From CBDBZX01 sp965213645 (lineage in GTDB: Bacteria > Deinococcota > Deinococci > Deinococcales > Trueperaceae), in contig CBDBZX010000002.1 in NCBI GenBank assembly GCA_965213645.1, forward strand, positions 2,129,871 to 2,193,870: 64,000 nucleotides of DNA. Reading direction: 5' to 3'. A program made the position numbers and the translations under genes. How positions within the stretch are numbered: the first letter of the stretch is position 1; every line of letters starts with the position of its first letter. Under the pieces are notes generated by a model. The model was not told the DNA's origin. It was given only the letters and a program-made list of their open reading frames with translations, and ran no database searches. Positions 24,744 to 33,093 of this stretch are shown here, piece after piece.

Positions 24744-26783
24744 CTATACGCTCCTCTGCGCCATATAGCTGTCAAAACTCTGCTCGCGGCGCTCAGGCGT
24801 GATTTTGAGGACGTGCGCGGGGAAGTAGTGCGGGTCTAGGCGGATGAAGTTGCGCGAGCCTTCCCAGGTGTAGCGTTCGCCGATGACGAGGTCTTCTAGG
24901 TGATACGCCTCATTGTCCGAGAGCCCTAACGCCCCCATATCGAGGTGGACGAAACCCGTCTGCGCGTAGTTCGCGTCGAAGTTGACGACGACTAAGATGC
25001 GGTTATCCCCCTCTTGCTTGGAGAAGGCTAACATCTGGTCGTTATCCACATAGTGAAACTTCAAGGAGCGGTTGTTGTGGAGCGCCGGGTTCTCATGGCG
25101 AATCTGGTTGACGCGGGTCATGAGCGGCTTTAGGGAAATGGGATCGTCTAAGTTCCAGTTGCGGATTTCGTACTTCTCGCTGCCTAGGTATTCCTCTCGA
25201 GCCGGATGAGGTTCATTCTCCATGAGTTCAAAGACCGGACCATAAATTCCGTAAGAACTCGACATCATCGCCGCCATGACGAGCCGCGCTTGGAAGACGG
25301 GGCGCGTGCGCAAGTAGGGCGGGAGGATGTCGGGCGTGTTGGGCCAGAATGAAGGGCGGTAAAAGTCCACCACTTCGCTCTGGAAGAGTTCTGAGAGGTA
25401 CTGCTCGAAGTCCGCTTTGTTGTAGCGCCAGGTGAAGTACGTGTACGACTGACTAAAACCGAGCTTCGCCAGCGCGTACATCTGATGAGGTCGCGTAAAG
25501 GCTTCGGCTAAGAAGATGAGGTCGGGGTACTTCTCGCGCAGGGTGCTAAAGCACCACTCCCAAAAGGGCAGCGCCTTGGTGTGCGGATTGTCCACCCGAA
25601 AGGTGCGCACGCCCTTCTCAGCCCAGAACTCGACGATACTGCGCAGCTCTGTCCACAACCCCTGCCAATCCTCACACTCGAAGTCCACGTTGTAGATGTC
25701 CTGATACTTCTTAGGCGGGTTCTCCGCGTAGCGAATCGACCCGTCGGGGCGTTGGCGGAACCACTCGGGGTGCTCTTTGACGTAAGGGTGGTCGGGCGAG
25801 CACTGGTAGGCGAGGTCTAGGGCGACTTCCAGGTCAAGCTCTTGCGCCCGCTTCATAAACCGCTCGAACGCTTCCATCCCGCCCAACATCGGCTCTACTG
25901 TTTTGTGTCCGCCGTCTTCGTTGCCGATGGCCCAAGGGCTCCCTACGTCATCCGGTTCCGCTTCCGGCGTGTTGTTCTTCCCTTTGCGGTGGCTCTTGCC
26001 GATGGGGTAGATCGGTGGCAGGTAGACGATGTCGAAGTGCATCTCTTTGATGTAGTCAAGCATCTCCGCCGCGTCGTCCAGCGTGCCGTGCTCGCCCGGT
26101 TTGCCCGCTGAGCGCGGAAAGAACTCGTACCAGGCGCTGAACTGCGCCAGTTTGCGCTCGACGTGAATCTCTAAGGTGCGCCCGTTTTCGGCTCCTTCTC
26201 GAGGGTCGTACTGCGTCGCAAGCTCCTTGACCTCTCCTTGCAACGCCGCCTCCGCGTCCCCCGATTCAAACGCTTTGATATAAGACTTGAGCCGCTTCTT
26301 ATCGTCACCTTTGGCTTTTTTAGCACACTTCTCCAATAACGACGCGCCGTCTTTGAGCTCGCTCTCAATCTCCCACTCGGGGCTGCCCCCTTCGACGCGG
26401 CGGCGGAAGAGTGCAAGCCACGTCCCGAACTCGTCCACCCACGCCCGCACGCGGTAGGTCCACATGCCGGGGTCGCCCACGTGGAACGTGCCCGTGTACG
26501 TATCGTTTCCTTCAAAACTCATGCGGACCGTCTCTTCTTGCCCGCCTTCGGGACCGTACACGAGTTCCGCGCCCATCACGTCGTGACCGTCGCCGACGAG
26601 GTTAGAAGTCACGGTCACGGCTTCACCCGCGACGCGCTTGATGGGGAAACGTCCGCCGTCGATCTCGGGCTGAACGCGCAGGATGACCGCTCTGGACCAC
26701 TTTTTAGGTAGATTCTCGGGTAAGTCGCTCTTCGTTTCTGCTTTCGCGTTTTTAGGTTTTGTTTTCGTCTTCACCATAGTCAT
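24744..26783 (-). CDS. glgE: Alpha-1,4-glucan:maltose-1-phosphate maltosyltransferase GlgE
   Basis: A 679-residue GH13_3 enzyme that transfers maltosyl units from maltose-1-phosphate to growing alpha-1,4-glucans in the cytoplasm. An N-terminal beta-sandwich (ILRVQPEIDGGRFPIKR, VTSNLVGDGHDVMGAEL) precedes a helical insert and the barrel: FDIVYLPPIYPIGKSHRKGKNN, EVALDLAYQCSPDHPYVKEHP, VRTFRVDNPHTKALPFWEW (nucleophile Asp) and DLIFLAEAFTRPHQM (acid Glu). The NPHTKA signature is diagnostic of GlgE. It lies upstream of the TreS-maltokinase gene on the same strand, completing the GlgE pathway. A branching enzyme is not in the window. Two close ATGs (26783, 26777) follow a TATAGT box. Confidence 0.93.
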   Translation of the reverse strand: MTMVKTKTKPKNAKAETKSDLPENLPKKWSRAVILRVQPEIDGGRFPIKRVAGEAVTVTSNLVGDGHDVMGAELVYGPEGGQEETVRMSFEGNDTYTGTFHVGDPGMWTYRVRAWVDEFGTWLALFRRRVEGGSPEWEIESELKDGASLLEKCAKKAKGDDKKRLKSYIKAFESGDAEAALQGEVKELATQYDPREGAENGRTLEIHVERKLAQFSAWYEFFPRSAGKPGEHGTLDDAAEMLDYIKEMHFDIVYLPPIYPIGKSHRKGKNNTPEAEPDDVGSPWAIGNEDGGHKTVEPMLGGMEAFERFMKRAQELDLEVALDLAYQCSPDHPYVKEHPEWFRQRPDGSIRYAENPPKKYQDIYNVDFECEDWQGLWTELRSIVEFWAEKGVRTFRVDNPHTKALPFWEWCFSTLREKYPDLIFLAEAFTRPHQMYALAKLGFSQSYTYFTWRYNKADFEQYLSELFQSEVVDFYRPSFWPNTPDILPPYLRTRPVFQARLVMAAMMSSSYGIYGPVFELMENEPHPAREEYLGSEKYEIRNWNLDDPISLKPLMTRVNQIRHENPALHNNRSLKFHYVDNDQMLAFSKQEGDNRILVVVNFDANYAQTGFVHLDMGALGLSDNEAYHLEDLVIGERYTWEGSRNFIRLDPHYFPAHVLKITPERREQSFDSYMAQRSV

Positions 26784-26788
26784 GCGTC

Positions 26789-26794
26789 ACTATA
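26789..26794 (-). promoter_or_regulatory. Leaderless-type -10 box for glgE
   Basis: Minus-strand TATAGT ends 5 nt before the ATG at 26783. Confidence 0.5.
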
Positions 26795-26904
26795 ACCACA
26801 GAGCGTCATAGAAAGAAAAGGAGGTGGTGCGGAAACTTTGGAGGTATCTGTTAGGTGTGATGGACTTAACAAAAGGGAGCGCTTAGGGCACCACGTCTGA
26901 AGAG

Positions 26905-27543
26905 TTACTCCATGAGCACCCCGAACAGCAGATGCTCAACTGCGCTCGAGACGAGCGCCTCGCGACCTTCCTCCGTGCGAGCGTTGCGGTAGAGCGGCCC
27001 GTCAATCATGAGTGTCGCTAGACCGTGCATCAGCGCCCAAGCGCTTATAGCAACCTCCTCTGGGTTCCCCTCGGCAATGCGTCCCTCCGCCTGTAACATC
27101 GCCACGAGCCTTACTGTACGCTCATACCCCGCCCGCCCTGCTTGCTCGACCTCGGTTCGCACGGCGTCGCTGCGCAACTCGGGCAGGAACATCACTCGGA
27201 ATTCTTGCGGGTTTGAGAGCGCGAAACGCACGTAGGCGCTCGCAACTGCTTTAAGCCGCTCGAGGGTGGACAGCCCGCCCTGTTCATAAACCGCCTCCGT
27301 CGCCTCGCCAAGCTCTTCAAACGCTTGAATCGCAACCGCAGCAATGAGGCTCGTTTTATCCTCGAAGTGGTAGTACGCCGAGGCGTGGCTCACACCCGCT
27401 CGGCGGGCAGCAGCCCTGAGCGAGAGCTTACCCGTTCCCCCTTCTCTAAGCACCTCTCGAGCGGCGCTGATGAGTGCACGGCGTAAGTTGCCGTGATGGT
27501 AACGACCACCCTTCTTCCCAGTTTCCGTATTTGAACTTGACAT
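26905..27543 (-). CDS. TetR-family transcriptional repressor
   Basis: A 212-residue one-component regulator. The N-terminal helix-turn-helix (GKLSLRAAARRAGVSHASAYYHFEDKTSLIAAVA) binds DNA. The C-terminal all-helical part (RLKAVASAYVRFALSNPQEFRVMFLPEL, then ALMHGLATLMIDGPL) matches the WHG-type ligand domain of TetR_C_33 proteins. It is divergent from the membrane-protein gene at 27614, which is its probable target, and likely represses itself through the inverted repeat at 27564-27594. The inducing ligand is unknown. Confidence 0.9.
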   Translation of the reverse strand: MSSSNTETGKKGGRYHHGNLRRALISAAREVLREGGTGKLSLRAAARRAGVSHASAYYHFEDKTSLIAAVAIQAFEELGEATEAVYEQGGLSTLERLKAVASAYVRFALSNPQEFRVMFLPELRSDAVRTEVEQAGRAGYERTVRLVAMLQAEGRIAEGNPEEVAISAWALMHGLATLMIDGPLYRNARTEEGREALVSSAVEHLLFGVLME

Positions 27544-27550
27544 CGGTAAG

Positions 27551-27556
27551 ATTATA
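27551..27556 (-). promoter_or_regulatory. Consensus -10 box for the tetR gene
   Basis: Minus-strand TATAAT ends 7 nt before the ATG at 27543. Confidence 0.6.
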
Positions 27557-27563
27557 TCTTATT

Positions 27564-27594
27564 CTACTAATGGTAAGTATTTGACCACTGGTAG
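27564..27594. promoter_or_regulatory. Candidate TetR operator (11-bp imperfect inverted repeat)
   Basis: CTACTAATGGT and ACCACTGGTAG are inverted copies matching at 9 of 11 positions, separated by 9 bp. They lie between the divergent tetR and membrane-protein genes, just upstream of the tetR -10 box, where a bound repressor would block both promoters. Confidence 0.5.
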
Positions 27595-27613
27595 TTTTGA
27601 AAGGAGTAAATTC

Positions 27614-28585
27614 ATGTCGAGTTCGTCGTTATCCTGGGGGCGTCCTAAAGTACGTCTCAACTTTTACCTGCTCGGTGCCACGTTCGTCTGGCTCGCCGCC
27701 ATCCTCTACCTGCTCTTCTTCGCTGACCTGTCGCTCTTGCGTTACGGCAGCCAGGAGCCCGCCGTTTACCTCCTGGGACAGATCGGCGTTTTACCCTTTA
27801 TCCTGCTCATGCTTTTCTTGGCGAGGCGGACGGGACTCAAGCCCGTTGACCACACGAGCGACCTCGGGCTAACACGCACCCGTGCGCTCCTCGAGACCGC
27901 CTGGCTCTTCGCCTACATGTTCGCGACGATAGGTTTGGGCGTGGCGCTCAACATCCACACACATATCCACTTCGGGGCATTTGCAGATGGCACGCAGAGC
28001 GTTCTCGGGCAGGGAGCTATCACGTCATCACTCCTCTGGGTTGGCTACAACTTCCTCGCCTACGCTGCCCTCCCTCTAGCGTTCTTTCTCGGCGTGCGCA
28101 AGTACAGCGTGAAGCAGCTACTCCTCGGTTTTCCTAAGCCTCGAGTGTTCGTCCCCTTCGCGGTGGTGGTGGGCGTAATCGGCGTTCTACCTTTCGCAAC
28201 TGACACATTCTGGTCTACATCCGTATTAGGACACGCCCTGACCTTACTCATCTACGGCCTCGGCACGCTCGTGCCTGTTGCGATTTTTACGCAAGCCCTC
28301 CTCGCTCCACGGCTGGCGGTGCTCGCCCGCTCTTGGGTGACGGGTGCGGTACTGGCTGGGATAGCTTACATGCTCTTCAACCTCAACGAATACTTTCTCG
28401 AGTGGACCAGCGCACCTGATGTCGGTCTATCACTCACCTGGCTCTTGGCAGGCGACCTCTTCTGGGGCGTCATCAAGGCCGTTTCGACACTCGCCCTCGG
28501 CAACGCCTGGATGCACATCTTCACCACGCACACCTTTCATTTAGGCGACGCGCCGCTCGTTGCGCGGGTGTTCGGGCTGCGCTAG
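27614..28585 (+). CDS. Multi-pass membrane protein under TetR control
   Basis: A 323-residue integral membrane protein with about eight hydrophobic helices (FYLLGATFVWLAAILYLLFF, YLLGQIGVLPFILLMLFLA, FVPFAVVVGVIGVLPFA and others). The layout faintly recalls CPBP-type intramembrane proteases, and WMHIFTTHTFH near the C-terminus could be the histidine motif, but the EExxxR motif is not seen. Function is unassigned. The ATG at 27614 follows AAGGAGTAAATTC, a good Shine-Dalgarno. It faces the tetR gene across 70 bp. Confidence 0.75.
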   Translation: MSSSSLSWGRPKVRLNFYLLGATFVWLAAILYLLFFADLSLLRYGSQEPAVYLLGQIGVLPFILLMLFLARRTGLKPVDHTSDLGLTRTRALLETAWLFAYMFATIGLGVALNIHTHIHFGAFADGTQSVLGQGAITSSLLWVGYNFLAYAALPLAFFLGVRKYSVKQLLLGFPKPRVFVPFAVVVGVIGVLPFATDTFWSTSVLGHALTLLIYGLGTLVPVAIFTQALLAPRLAVLARSWVTGAVLAGIAYMLFNLNEYFLEWTSAPDVGLSLTWLLAGDLFWGVIKAVSTLALGNAWMHIFTTHTFHLGDAPLVARVFGLR

Positions 28586-28608
28586 CACCTCTCCCCTAAG
28601 TCCCATGT

Positions 28609-28614
28609 TAAGTT
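28609..28614 (+). promoter_or_regulatory. Possible leaderless-type -10 box for fabI
   Basis: TAAGTT ends 7 nt before the ATG at 28622. Confidence 0.35.
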
Positions 28615-28621
28615 GTCTTCC

Positions 28622-29416
28622 ATGTATTCCATTGACCTCTCAGGCAAAAAAGGACTCGTCTTCGGCGTCACCAATCAGCGCTCTATCGGCTGGCCCATCG
28701 CGCAAAAGCTCTCTCAAGCAGGGGCACGGCTCGCCTTTGGCTATCAGGCGGAGCGGCTTAGGGGCACTTTGGAGAAGCTCACCTCAGAGATGGATGAAAC
28801 GGTGCTGCTCGAGTGCGACGTCACCCAAGACGACGACTTAGACAAGGTTTTCGAAGCTGTCCAAAACGAATTCGGCACCCTCGACTTCATCATCCACTCA
28901 GTCGCCTTCGCGCCCCCTGAAACCTTCGAGAAACCTTTCTATCAAGTGAGCCGCGAAGACTGGAAAACGGCGATGGACGTGTCCGCCTACTCGCTCGTGG
29001 CGATGGCAAAACGCGCCCAACCTCTTATGACGGAGGGTGGCAGCATCCTCGCGATGACGTACTTAGCAGCCGAGCGCGTCGTGCCGCACTACAACATGAT
29101 GGGGGTGGCGAAGGCGGCGTTAGAAGCGAGCGTCCGTTTTCTCGCTTACGACCTAGGTGAACAAGGCGTCCGCGTCAACGCGATTAGCGCCGGACCTCTC
29201 AGAACGGTGGCGGCGCGGAGCATTTCGGGCTTTGGTGATATGTATTCGGTGGCGGGCAAGCTCTCGATGCTGAAGCGCAACATCACCCAAGATGAGGTGG
29301 CGGGCTTGGCCTTGTCGCTCGTGGCGGATGATTTGGGCAGTGGGATTACGGGTGAGACCATCTATGTGGACGCGGGTTATCATGCGATGGGGATGTTTTT
29401 GGACGCGGTGGATTAG
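28622..29416 (+). CDS. fabI: Enoyl-[acyl-carrier-protein] reductase FabI
   Basis: A 264-residue short-chain reductase that performs the last step of each fatty-acid elongation cycle with NADH. It shows GVTNQRSIGWPIAQKL (nucleotide binding), IIHSVAFAP and the FabI catalytic spacing Tyr-x6-Lys in YNMMGVAKAALEAS, then ISAGPLRTVAARSISGF and the C-terminal TGETIYVDAGYHAMGM. All catalytic residues are present. The gene stands alone between a membrane-protein gene and the DUF262 gene. Confidence 0.93.
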   Translation: MYSIDLSGKKGLVFGVTNQRSIGWPIAQKLSQAGARLAFGYQAERLRGTLEKLTSEMDETVLLECDVTQDDDLDKVFEAVQNEFGTLDFIIHSVAFAPPETFEKPFYQVSREDWKTAMDVSAYSLVAMAKRAQPLMTEGGSILAMTYLAAERVVPHYNMMGVAKAALEASVRFLAYDLGEQGVRVNAISAGPLRTVAARSISGFGDMYSVAGKLSMLKRNITQDEVAGLALSLVADDLGSGITGETIYVDAGYHAMGMFLDAVD

Positions 29417-29493
29417 CGGTATAACTATAGCTACGCATTCGGCTTATTCATGAACCAGCTACTAATACACATATAGATCGAGGAAAAACGAAA

Positions 29494-31062
29494 ATGAGTA
29501 ATCATATTACGATACGTAAGCTAGTAGATCGAATTACATCTGGAGACATAAGAATCCCTGCATTTCAGCGAGATTTTGTATGGGAGCCTGAACAGGTAGC
29601 CTTTCTTTTAGACAGCATATACAAGGGGTTTCCTATTGGGACTGTGATTTTGTGGAAGACAGACACTCGCCTTAATTCAGAGAAAAGACTAGGGCTCTTC
29701 GACTTACCCGAACCTCAAAAGGACTACCCTGTGAACTACGTTTTGGACGGTCAGCAACGTTTGACCTCCTTATTTAGCGTTTTTCAGACTGAGTTAAATC
29801 CGGTATCTAGCGAATGGATTGACATATACTTCGACATTGATGCAGAAGAAAATATACAGGAGTCGCTTTTCTTAGCTTTAGATAGTTCAGAAGTTGATCT
29901 AGGCAGACATTTTCCAATAAAAACGTTGTTTGATCCCGTTTCGTATAGAAATGCAACAACGGGACTTGATGATGAAACAATTCGCAAGCTGGACGATCTA
30001 CAGTCAAGATTCAAGGAATATTTAATACCAAACGAAGTATTTGAATCCGAAGATAGAAATAAGGTGGCTATCGTATTTGAAAGGATCAATCGCGCTGGTA
30101 CTGAATTAGATGTATTTGAACTCTTATCGGCTTGGAGCTGGTCTGATGACTTCGATCTCGTCGAAAAGTTCAAAGAACTTCAAATAGAAATATCTGAGCA
30201 TAACTTTGCTGATTTGGTAGATGACAAGGACCTTCAGCTAAGAATGTGTGCCGGCATTATCTCCGGCGAAACAACTCCAAAAGTTATCATGGGATTACAA
30301 GGAGATGAAATTCGTAGCAAATTTGAAATCGTTAAACAGGGAATATTAGGTGCTTTAGATTTCTTAAAAAGAGAAGCTAACGTCCGGCACTACAAGATGA
30401 TTCCTTTCCCTGGGCTGCTTGTTCCTCTAGCTGCTTTCTTCGCTACTGATAAATCTGACGGTGTTCGTTATTCAGATAAGCAAAGAGATAAATTGCTAAG
30501 GTGGTTTTGGCGATCACTGTTTACGCGCAGATTTTCCGCTGGCGTTAATCAGCGACAAGCCACTGACATCGTTGAATTGCGTCATCTGAAGGATGATGAA
30601 ACACATGAGATTCGATATCCGAGTGCAGAAAATAGAATTGATTTTGAGAAGAGCTTATTTTCGAGTACAAGTGCTAATGGGCGGGTATTGATCTTGTTAC
30701 TGAATACAATGTCTCCCAAGTCTTTTTTAAGTGGTGCGAACATAGACCTTAATGATGTCTTAAAAAAAGGTAGTAAACATGAGTATCACCACATATTCCC
30801 GCAGAAACACCTAGAGCGTTTAGGCTACGAGAGAAAAGAAATGAACGTTTTAGCCAACATATGTTTCCTAACGCGGGGGGATAACAACAAGATTAAAGAT
30901 AAATCTCCGGCGGATTACGTTAGCGAAATTGCAGAGGATAGGAGACATGAGTATCTAAGAACTGCCCTCTGTCCTGTCGATATAGAGCAACTAAATTATG
31001 TACAATTTATCCAACGCCGCGCAAAGATTCTTAACGATAAGGCTCGGGAATTGATGGCATAA
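29494..31062 (+). CDS. DUF262 (GmrS/ParB-like) protein with C-terminal HNH nuclease domain
   Basis: A 522-residue protein. The N-terminal DUF262 domain has IPAFQRDFVWEPEQVAFLLDSI, GFPIGTVILWK and the nucleotide-pocket motif VLDGQQRLTSLF. Near residues 428-475 lies EYHHIFPQKHLERLGY...LANICFLTRGDNNKIKDKSP, a His-Me finger (HNH/DUF1524-like) nuclease motif. This pairing is that of GmrSD-type modification-dependent restriction systems, although here both parts are in one polypeptide. The gene is markedly AT-richer than its neighbours, has no CTCGAG site in 1.57 kb and has a Shine-Dalgarno start (GAGGAAAAACGAAAATG), all consistent with recent transfer. A phage-defence role is inferred. Confidence 0.8.
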   Translation: MSNHITIRKLVDRITSGDIRIPAFQRDFVWEPEQVAFLLDSIYKGFPIGTVILWKTDTRLNSEKRLGLFDLPEPQKDYPVNYVLDGQQRLTSLFSVFQTELNPVSSEWIDIYFDIDAEENIQESLFLALDSSEVDLGRHFPIKTLFDPVSYRNATTGLDDETIRKLDDLQSRFKEYLIPNEVFESEDRNKVAIVFERINRAGTELDVFELLSAWSWSDDFDLVEKFKELQIEISEHNFADLVDDKDLQLRMCAGIISGETTPKVIMGLQGDEIRSKFEIVKQGILGALDFLKREANVRHYKMIPFPGLLVPLAAFFATDKSDGVRYSDKQRDKLLRWFWRSLFTRRFSAGVNQRQATDIVELRHLKDDETHEIRYPSAENRIDFEKSLFSSTSANGRVLILLLNTMSPKSFLSGANIDLNDVLKKGSKHEYHHIFPQKHLERLGYERKEMNVLANICFLTRGDNNKIKDKSPADYVSEIAEDRRHEYLRTALCPVDIEQLNYVQFIQRRAKILNDKARELMA

Positions 31063-31149
31063 CAACATATTAGCGCCGGATAGGTTGAGTTTTCCGTCGC
31101 ACTCCAAATTTCCCGCAAAGCGTAGTATTAGAAACTCACCTTCTCGAGC

Positions 31150-31155
31150 TATACT
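31150..31155 (+). promoter_or_regulatory. Leaderless-type -10 box for antitoxin gene
   Basis: TATACT ends exactly 6 nt before the ATG at 31162. Confidence 0.6.
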
Positions 31156-31161
31156 CCTCTT

Positions 31162-31413
31162 ATGAACATCCCGCTCAAAGAGGCGGAAAAGCGCTTTGCT
31201 GAACTCTTCGCTGAGGCTGCTCAGGGCAAAGAGGTCGTGATCGTAGGCGAGGACGGCGTAGCGGTAAAGATCGTGCTTACGCAACAGTTTTTTGGCAAGA
31301 CGCGCGGACTGGCTGGAAGCGGTAAAGGCTGGTTCAAGATGTCTGACGATTTTGATGAGCCTTTGGACTTTGACGAAATTTATGAGACGGGCATAGAGCC
31401 CACGAACTCTTAA
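31162..31413 (+). CDS. Phd/YefM (VapB)-type antitoxin
   Basis: An 83-residue protein with MNIPLKEAEKRFAELFAEAAQGKEVVIVGEDGVAVKIVL, the DNA-binding beta/helix unit of Phd-type antitoxins. The C-terminal toxin-neutralising tail is GKGWFKMSDDFDEPLDFDEIYETG, of the class that pairs with VapC PIN toxins. The toxin gene directly downstream is reduced to about 19 codons, so the antitoxin is now orphaned and may act only as a repressor. Confidence 0.8.
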   Translation: MNIPLKEAEKRFAELFAEAAQGKEVVIVGEDGVAVKIVLTQQFFGKTRGLAGSGKGWFKMSDDFDEPLDFDEIYETGIEPTNS

Positions 31414-31417
31414 CGTC

Positions 31418-31477
31418 TTGCGCTTCATTATCGACACGCACATCTTCTTGTGGGCTCTCGTTGGAGATTTTTTGTGA
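31418..31477 (+). pseudogene. Truncated VapC (PIN) toxin remnant
   Basis: Immediately after the antitoxin stop, the frame starting TTG at 31418 reads LRFIIDTHIFLWALVGDFL and stops at TGA 31475-31477. IIDTHIFLWAL is the first strand and catalytic Asp of PIN-domain toxins, which are normally ~130 residues. The remaining three acidic residues are gone. The stop overlaps the GTG start of the following GNAT gene. Confidence 0.65.
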
Positions 31478-31974
31478 AATGGCTCGTAAGAGATGTCCAA
31501 CTCGAGGATGCAAAAGCAATCGTCGATATTCTTAATCCCATCATCGAATCGGGCACGTTTACCATCTTAGACAAACCTTTTAGCCTGGAAGCCGAGCGTG
31601 AATTTATATCAGCTTTCCCAGAAGCGGGTATTTTCCACGTTGCAGTGGATAAAGACGAGCAACATATTGCTGGCTTTCAAACTGTAGAGCCCTTCGCATC
31701 CTACACTCGATTTTTTGATCATGTTGGCGTGATTGGCACTTTTGTAGACCTCAATGCCCTCCGACAAGGCGTTGCTTCTAGCTTGTTCCGCGCTACTTTT
31801 GCAGCCATGCGGCAAAAGGGTTATGAAAAAGTCTTTGCTTATGTACGGGGTGATAATTCAACAGCATTGAGCACGTATCAAAAGCATGGGTTTTCAGTTG
31901 TTGGCACAGCTAAAAAACATGCCAAGATCAATGAAAAATACGTTGACGAAATTATCATTGAACGATTTCTATAG
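31474..31974 (+). CDS. GNAT-family N-acetyltransferase
   Basis: A 166-residue acetyltransferase with the full fold: VRDVQLEDAKAIVDILNPIIESG at the N-terminus, the acetyl-CoA region FVDLNALRQGVASSLFRA (R-x-x-G-x-A-like) and YVRGDNSTALSTYQKHGF. The GTG at 31474 is chosen because it gives the standard GNAT N-terminus, has TTGGAG upstream and overlaps the toxin-stub stop as GTGA. Translation of this gene may now depend on the vapC remnant. The substrate is unknown. Confidence 0.8.
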   Translation: MKWLVRDVQLEDAKAIVDILNPIIESGTFTILDKPFSLEAEREFISAFPEAGIFHVAVDKDEQHIAGFQTVEPFASYTRFFDHVGVIGTFVDLNALRQGVASSLFRATFAAMRQKGYEKVFAYVRGDNSTALSTYQKHGFSVVGTAKKHAKINEKYVDEIIIERFL

Positions 31975-32035
31975 TTATCTTCCCTACAGTGACGAACTGT
32001 ACACCCGAACGCACAAAAGCCTTTAGGCTGATTGA

Positions 32036-33022
32036 GTGACGCACTCTTTTCGCCCTCGCCTCGAGCCCCTCCTCAATCTCCTCTGCTCGTACCTCTTCGC
32101 TTTAATCATCCTCAGCGTCATCACCCTCACGCAACCTTTTAGCGATGCTCACGGTTGGTGGGCGATACCGGGGCTTTTGCTCACCGTACTGCCTGTGCTC
32201 TACCTAGCGGCGCTGCCCATCTGCATTTTTGGGTTTGTCGTCAGGCGTAAGAGGTTGATGTTGGGGTCTGTGCTCGTCGCGGCGCTGGCGCTGTGGCTAT
32301 TTGCGCCCTATTTTGACTCGAGACCTCTCACCAATACCCCTGCTGACCTCTCCATGATGACCTTTAACACGCTCGTCAACCCTGAAGCCTTGGAAGATGC
32401 AATCAACGCATACGGTACAGACCTCGTACTCATTCAGGAGACGCCGAGCCTGAGCGAGCTTCAAGAACTCGAGCTTACAGAGCGCTACACGCTTGTTTAC
32501 GGCGGCGAGAGGCGCGGCAACGCGGTCTTCTCTAACTATCCCGTTCTCGCTGAGCGCAATATTTCATTGGGCGGAGGCTGGGAGGCGCAGCGGCTGGTGC
32601 TGAAGGTGGACGGGCGCGAACTCGCCGTGTACAACGTTCACCTCTTGCTCCCGCTCAATCTGCGTCCGGTGGAGAGCACAGTAGGGCAGCTTCTCGGGGC
32701 GCGTTACGACGAGCGGACGCGCAACGCGCAGATTCGTACGCTGTTGGAGGAACTCGAGGCCGAACCTCTTCCTTACATCGTCGCGGGTGACTTTAACCTG
32801 AGCGAATATTCACCCATTTATCATGAGTTAGCCGCCGTCATGAAAGACAGCTACCGTGAGTCTGCTCGAGGCTTTGGGTTCAGTTGGCACAGCGCTTTTA
32901 CCTTCTTGCGCATCGACTATATTTGGCACTCGCCCGCGCTCGTGGCGGTAGAAAGCCTGCGCGGTGAGCGTTTTGCTTCTGACCACTATCCGGTTATAAG
33001 TGAGTTAGCTTGGGTACGTTAG
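32036..33022 (+). CDS. Membrane-anchored endonuclease/exonuclease/phosphatase-family protein
   Basis: A 328-residue protein with three N-terminal membrane helices (LLNLLCSYLFALIILSVITL, AIPGLLLTVLPVLYLAAL, RLMLGSVLVAALALWLFA), then an EEP catalytic domain facing outward. Motifs are MMTFNTLVNP, VLIQETPSL (Glu metal ligand), YNVHLLLP, IVAGDFNLSEYSP and the catalytic SDHYPVISEL. The arrangement matches YafD-like proteins. The substrate (nucleic acid or phospholipid headgroup) cannot be told. It starts with GTG. Confidence 0.8.
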   Translation: MTHSFRPRLEPLLNLLCSYLFALIILSVITLTQPFSDAHGWWAIPGLLLTVLPVLYLAALPICIFGFVVRRKRLMLGSVLVAALALWLFAPYFDSRPLTNTPADLSMMTFNTLVNPEALEDAINAYGTDLVLIQETPSLSELQELELTERYTLVYGGERRGNAVFSNYPVLAERNISLGGGWEAQRLVLKVDGRELAVYNVHLLLPLNLRPVESTVGQLLGARYDERTRNAQIRTLLEELEAEPLPYIVAGDFNLSEYSPIYHELAAVMKDSYRESARGFGFSWHSAFTFLRIDYIWHSPALVAVESLRGERFASDHYPVISELAWVR

Positions 33023-33081
33023 ATTGTTGTGCGCAACTTTTGTAGTGAATATAGAACTCGACTTTATAACACTGTATGTAG

Positions 33082-33087
33082 TATCAT
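33082..33087 (+). promoter_or_regulatory. Leaderless-type -10 box for hicAB
   Basis: TATCAT ends exactly 6 nt before the GTG at 33094. Confidence 0.5.
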
Positions 33088-33093
33088 ATAACT

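Noticed and set aside
30991..31500. Long open frame on the minus strand across the end of the DUF262 gene, the antitoxin and the GNAT start
   Set aside because: It lies opposite three well-supported plus-strand genes, and no part beyond a short stretch looks protein-like.
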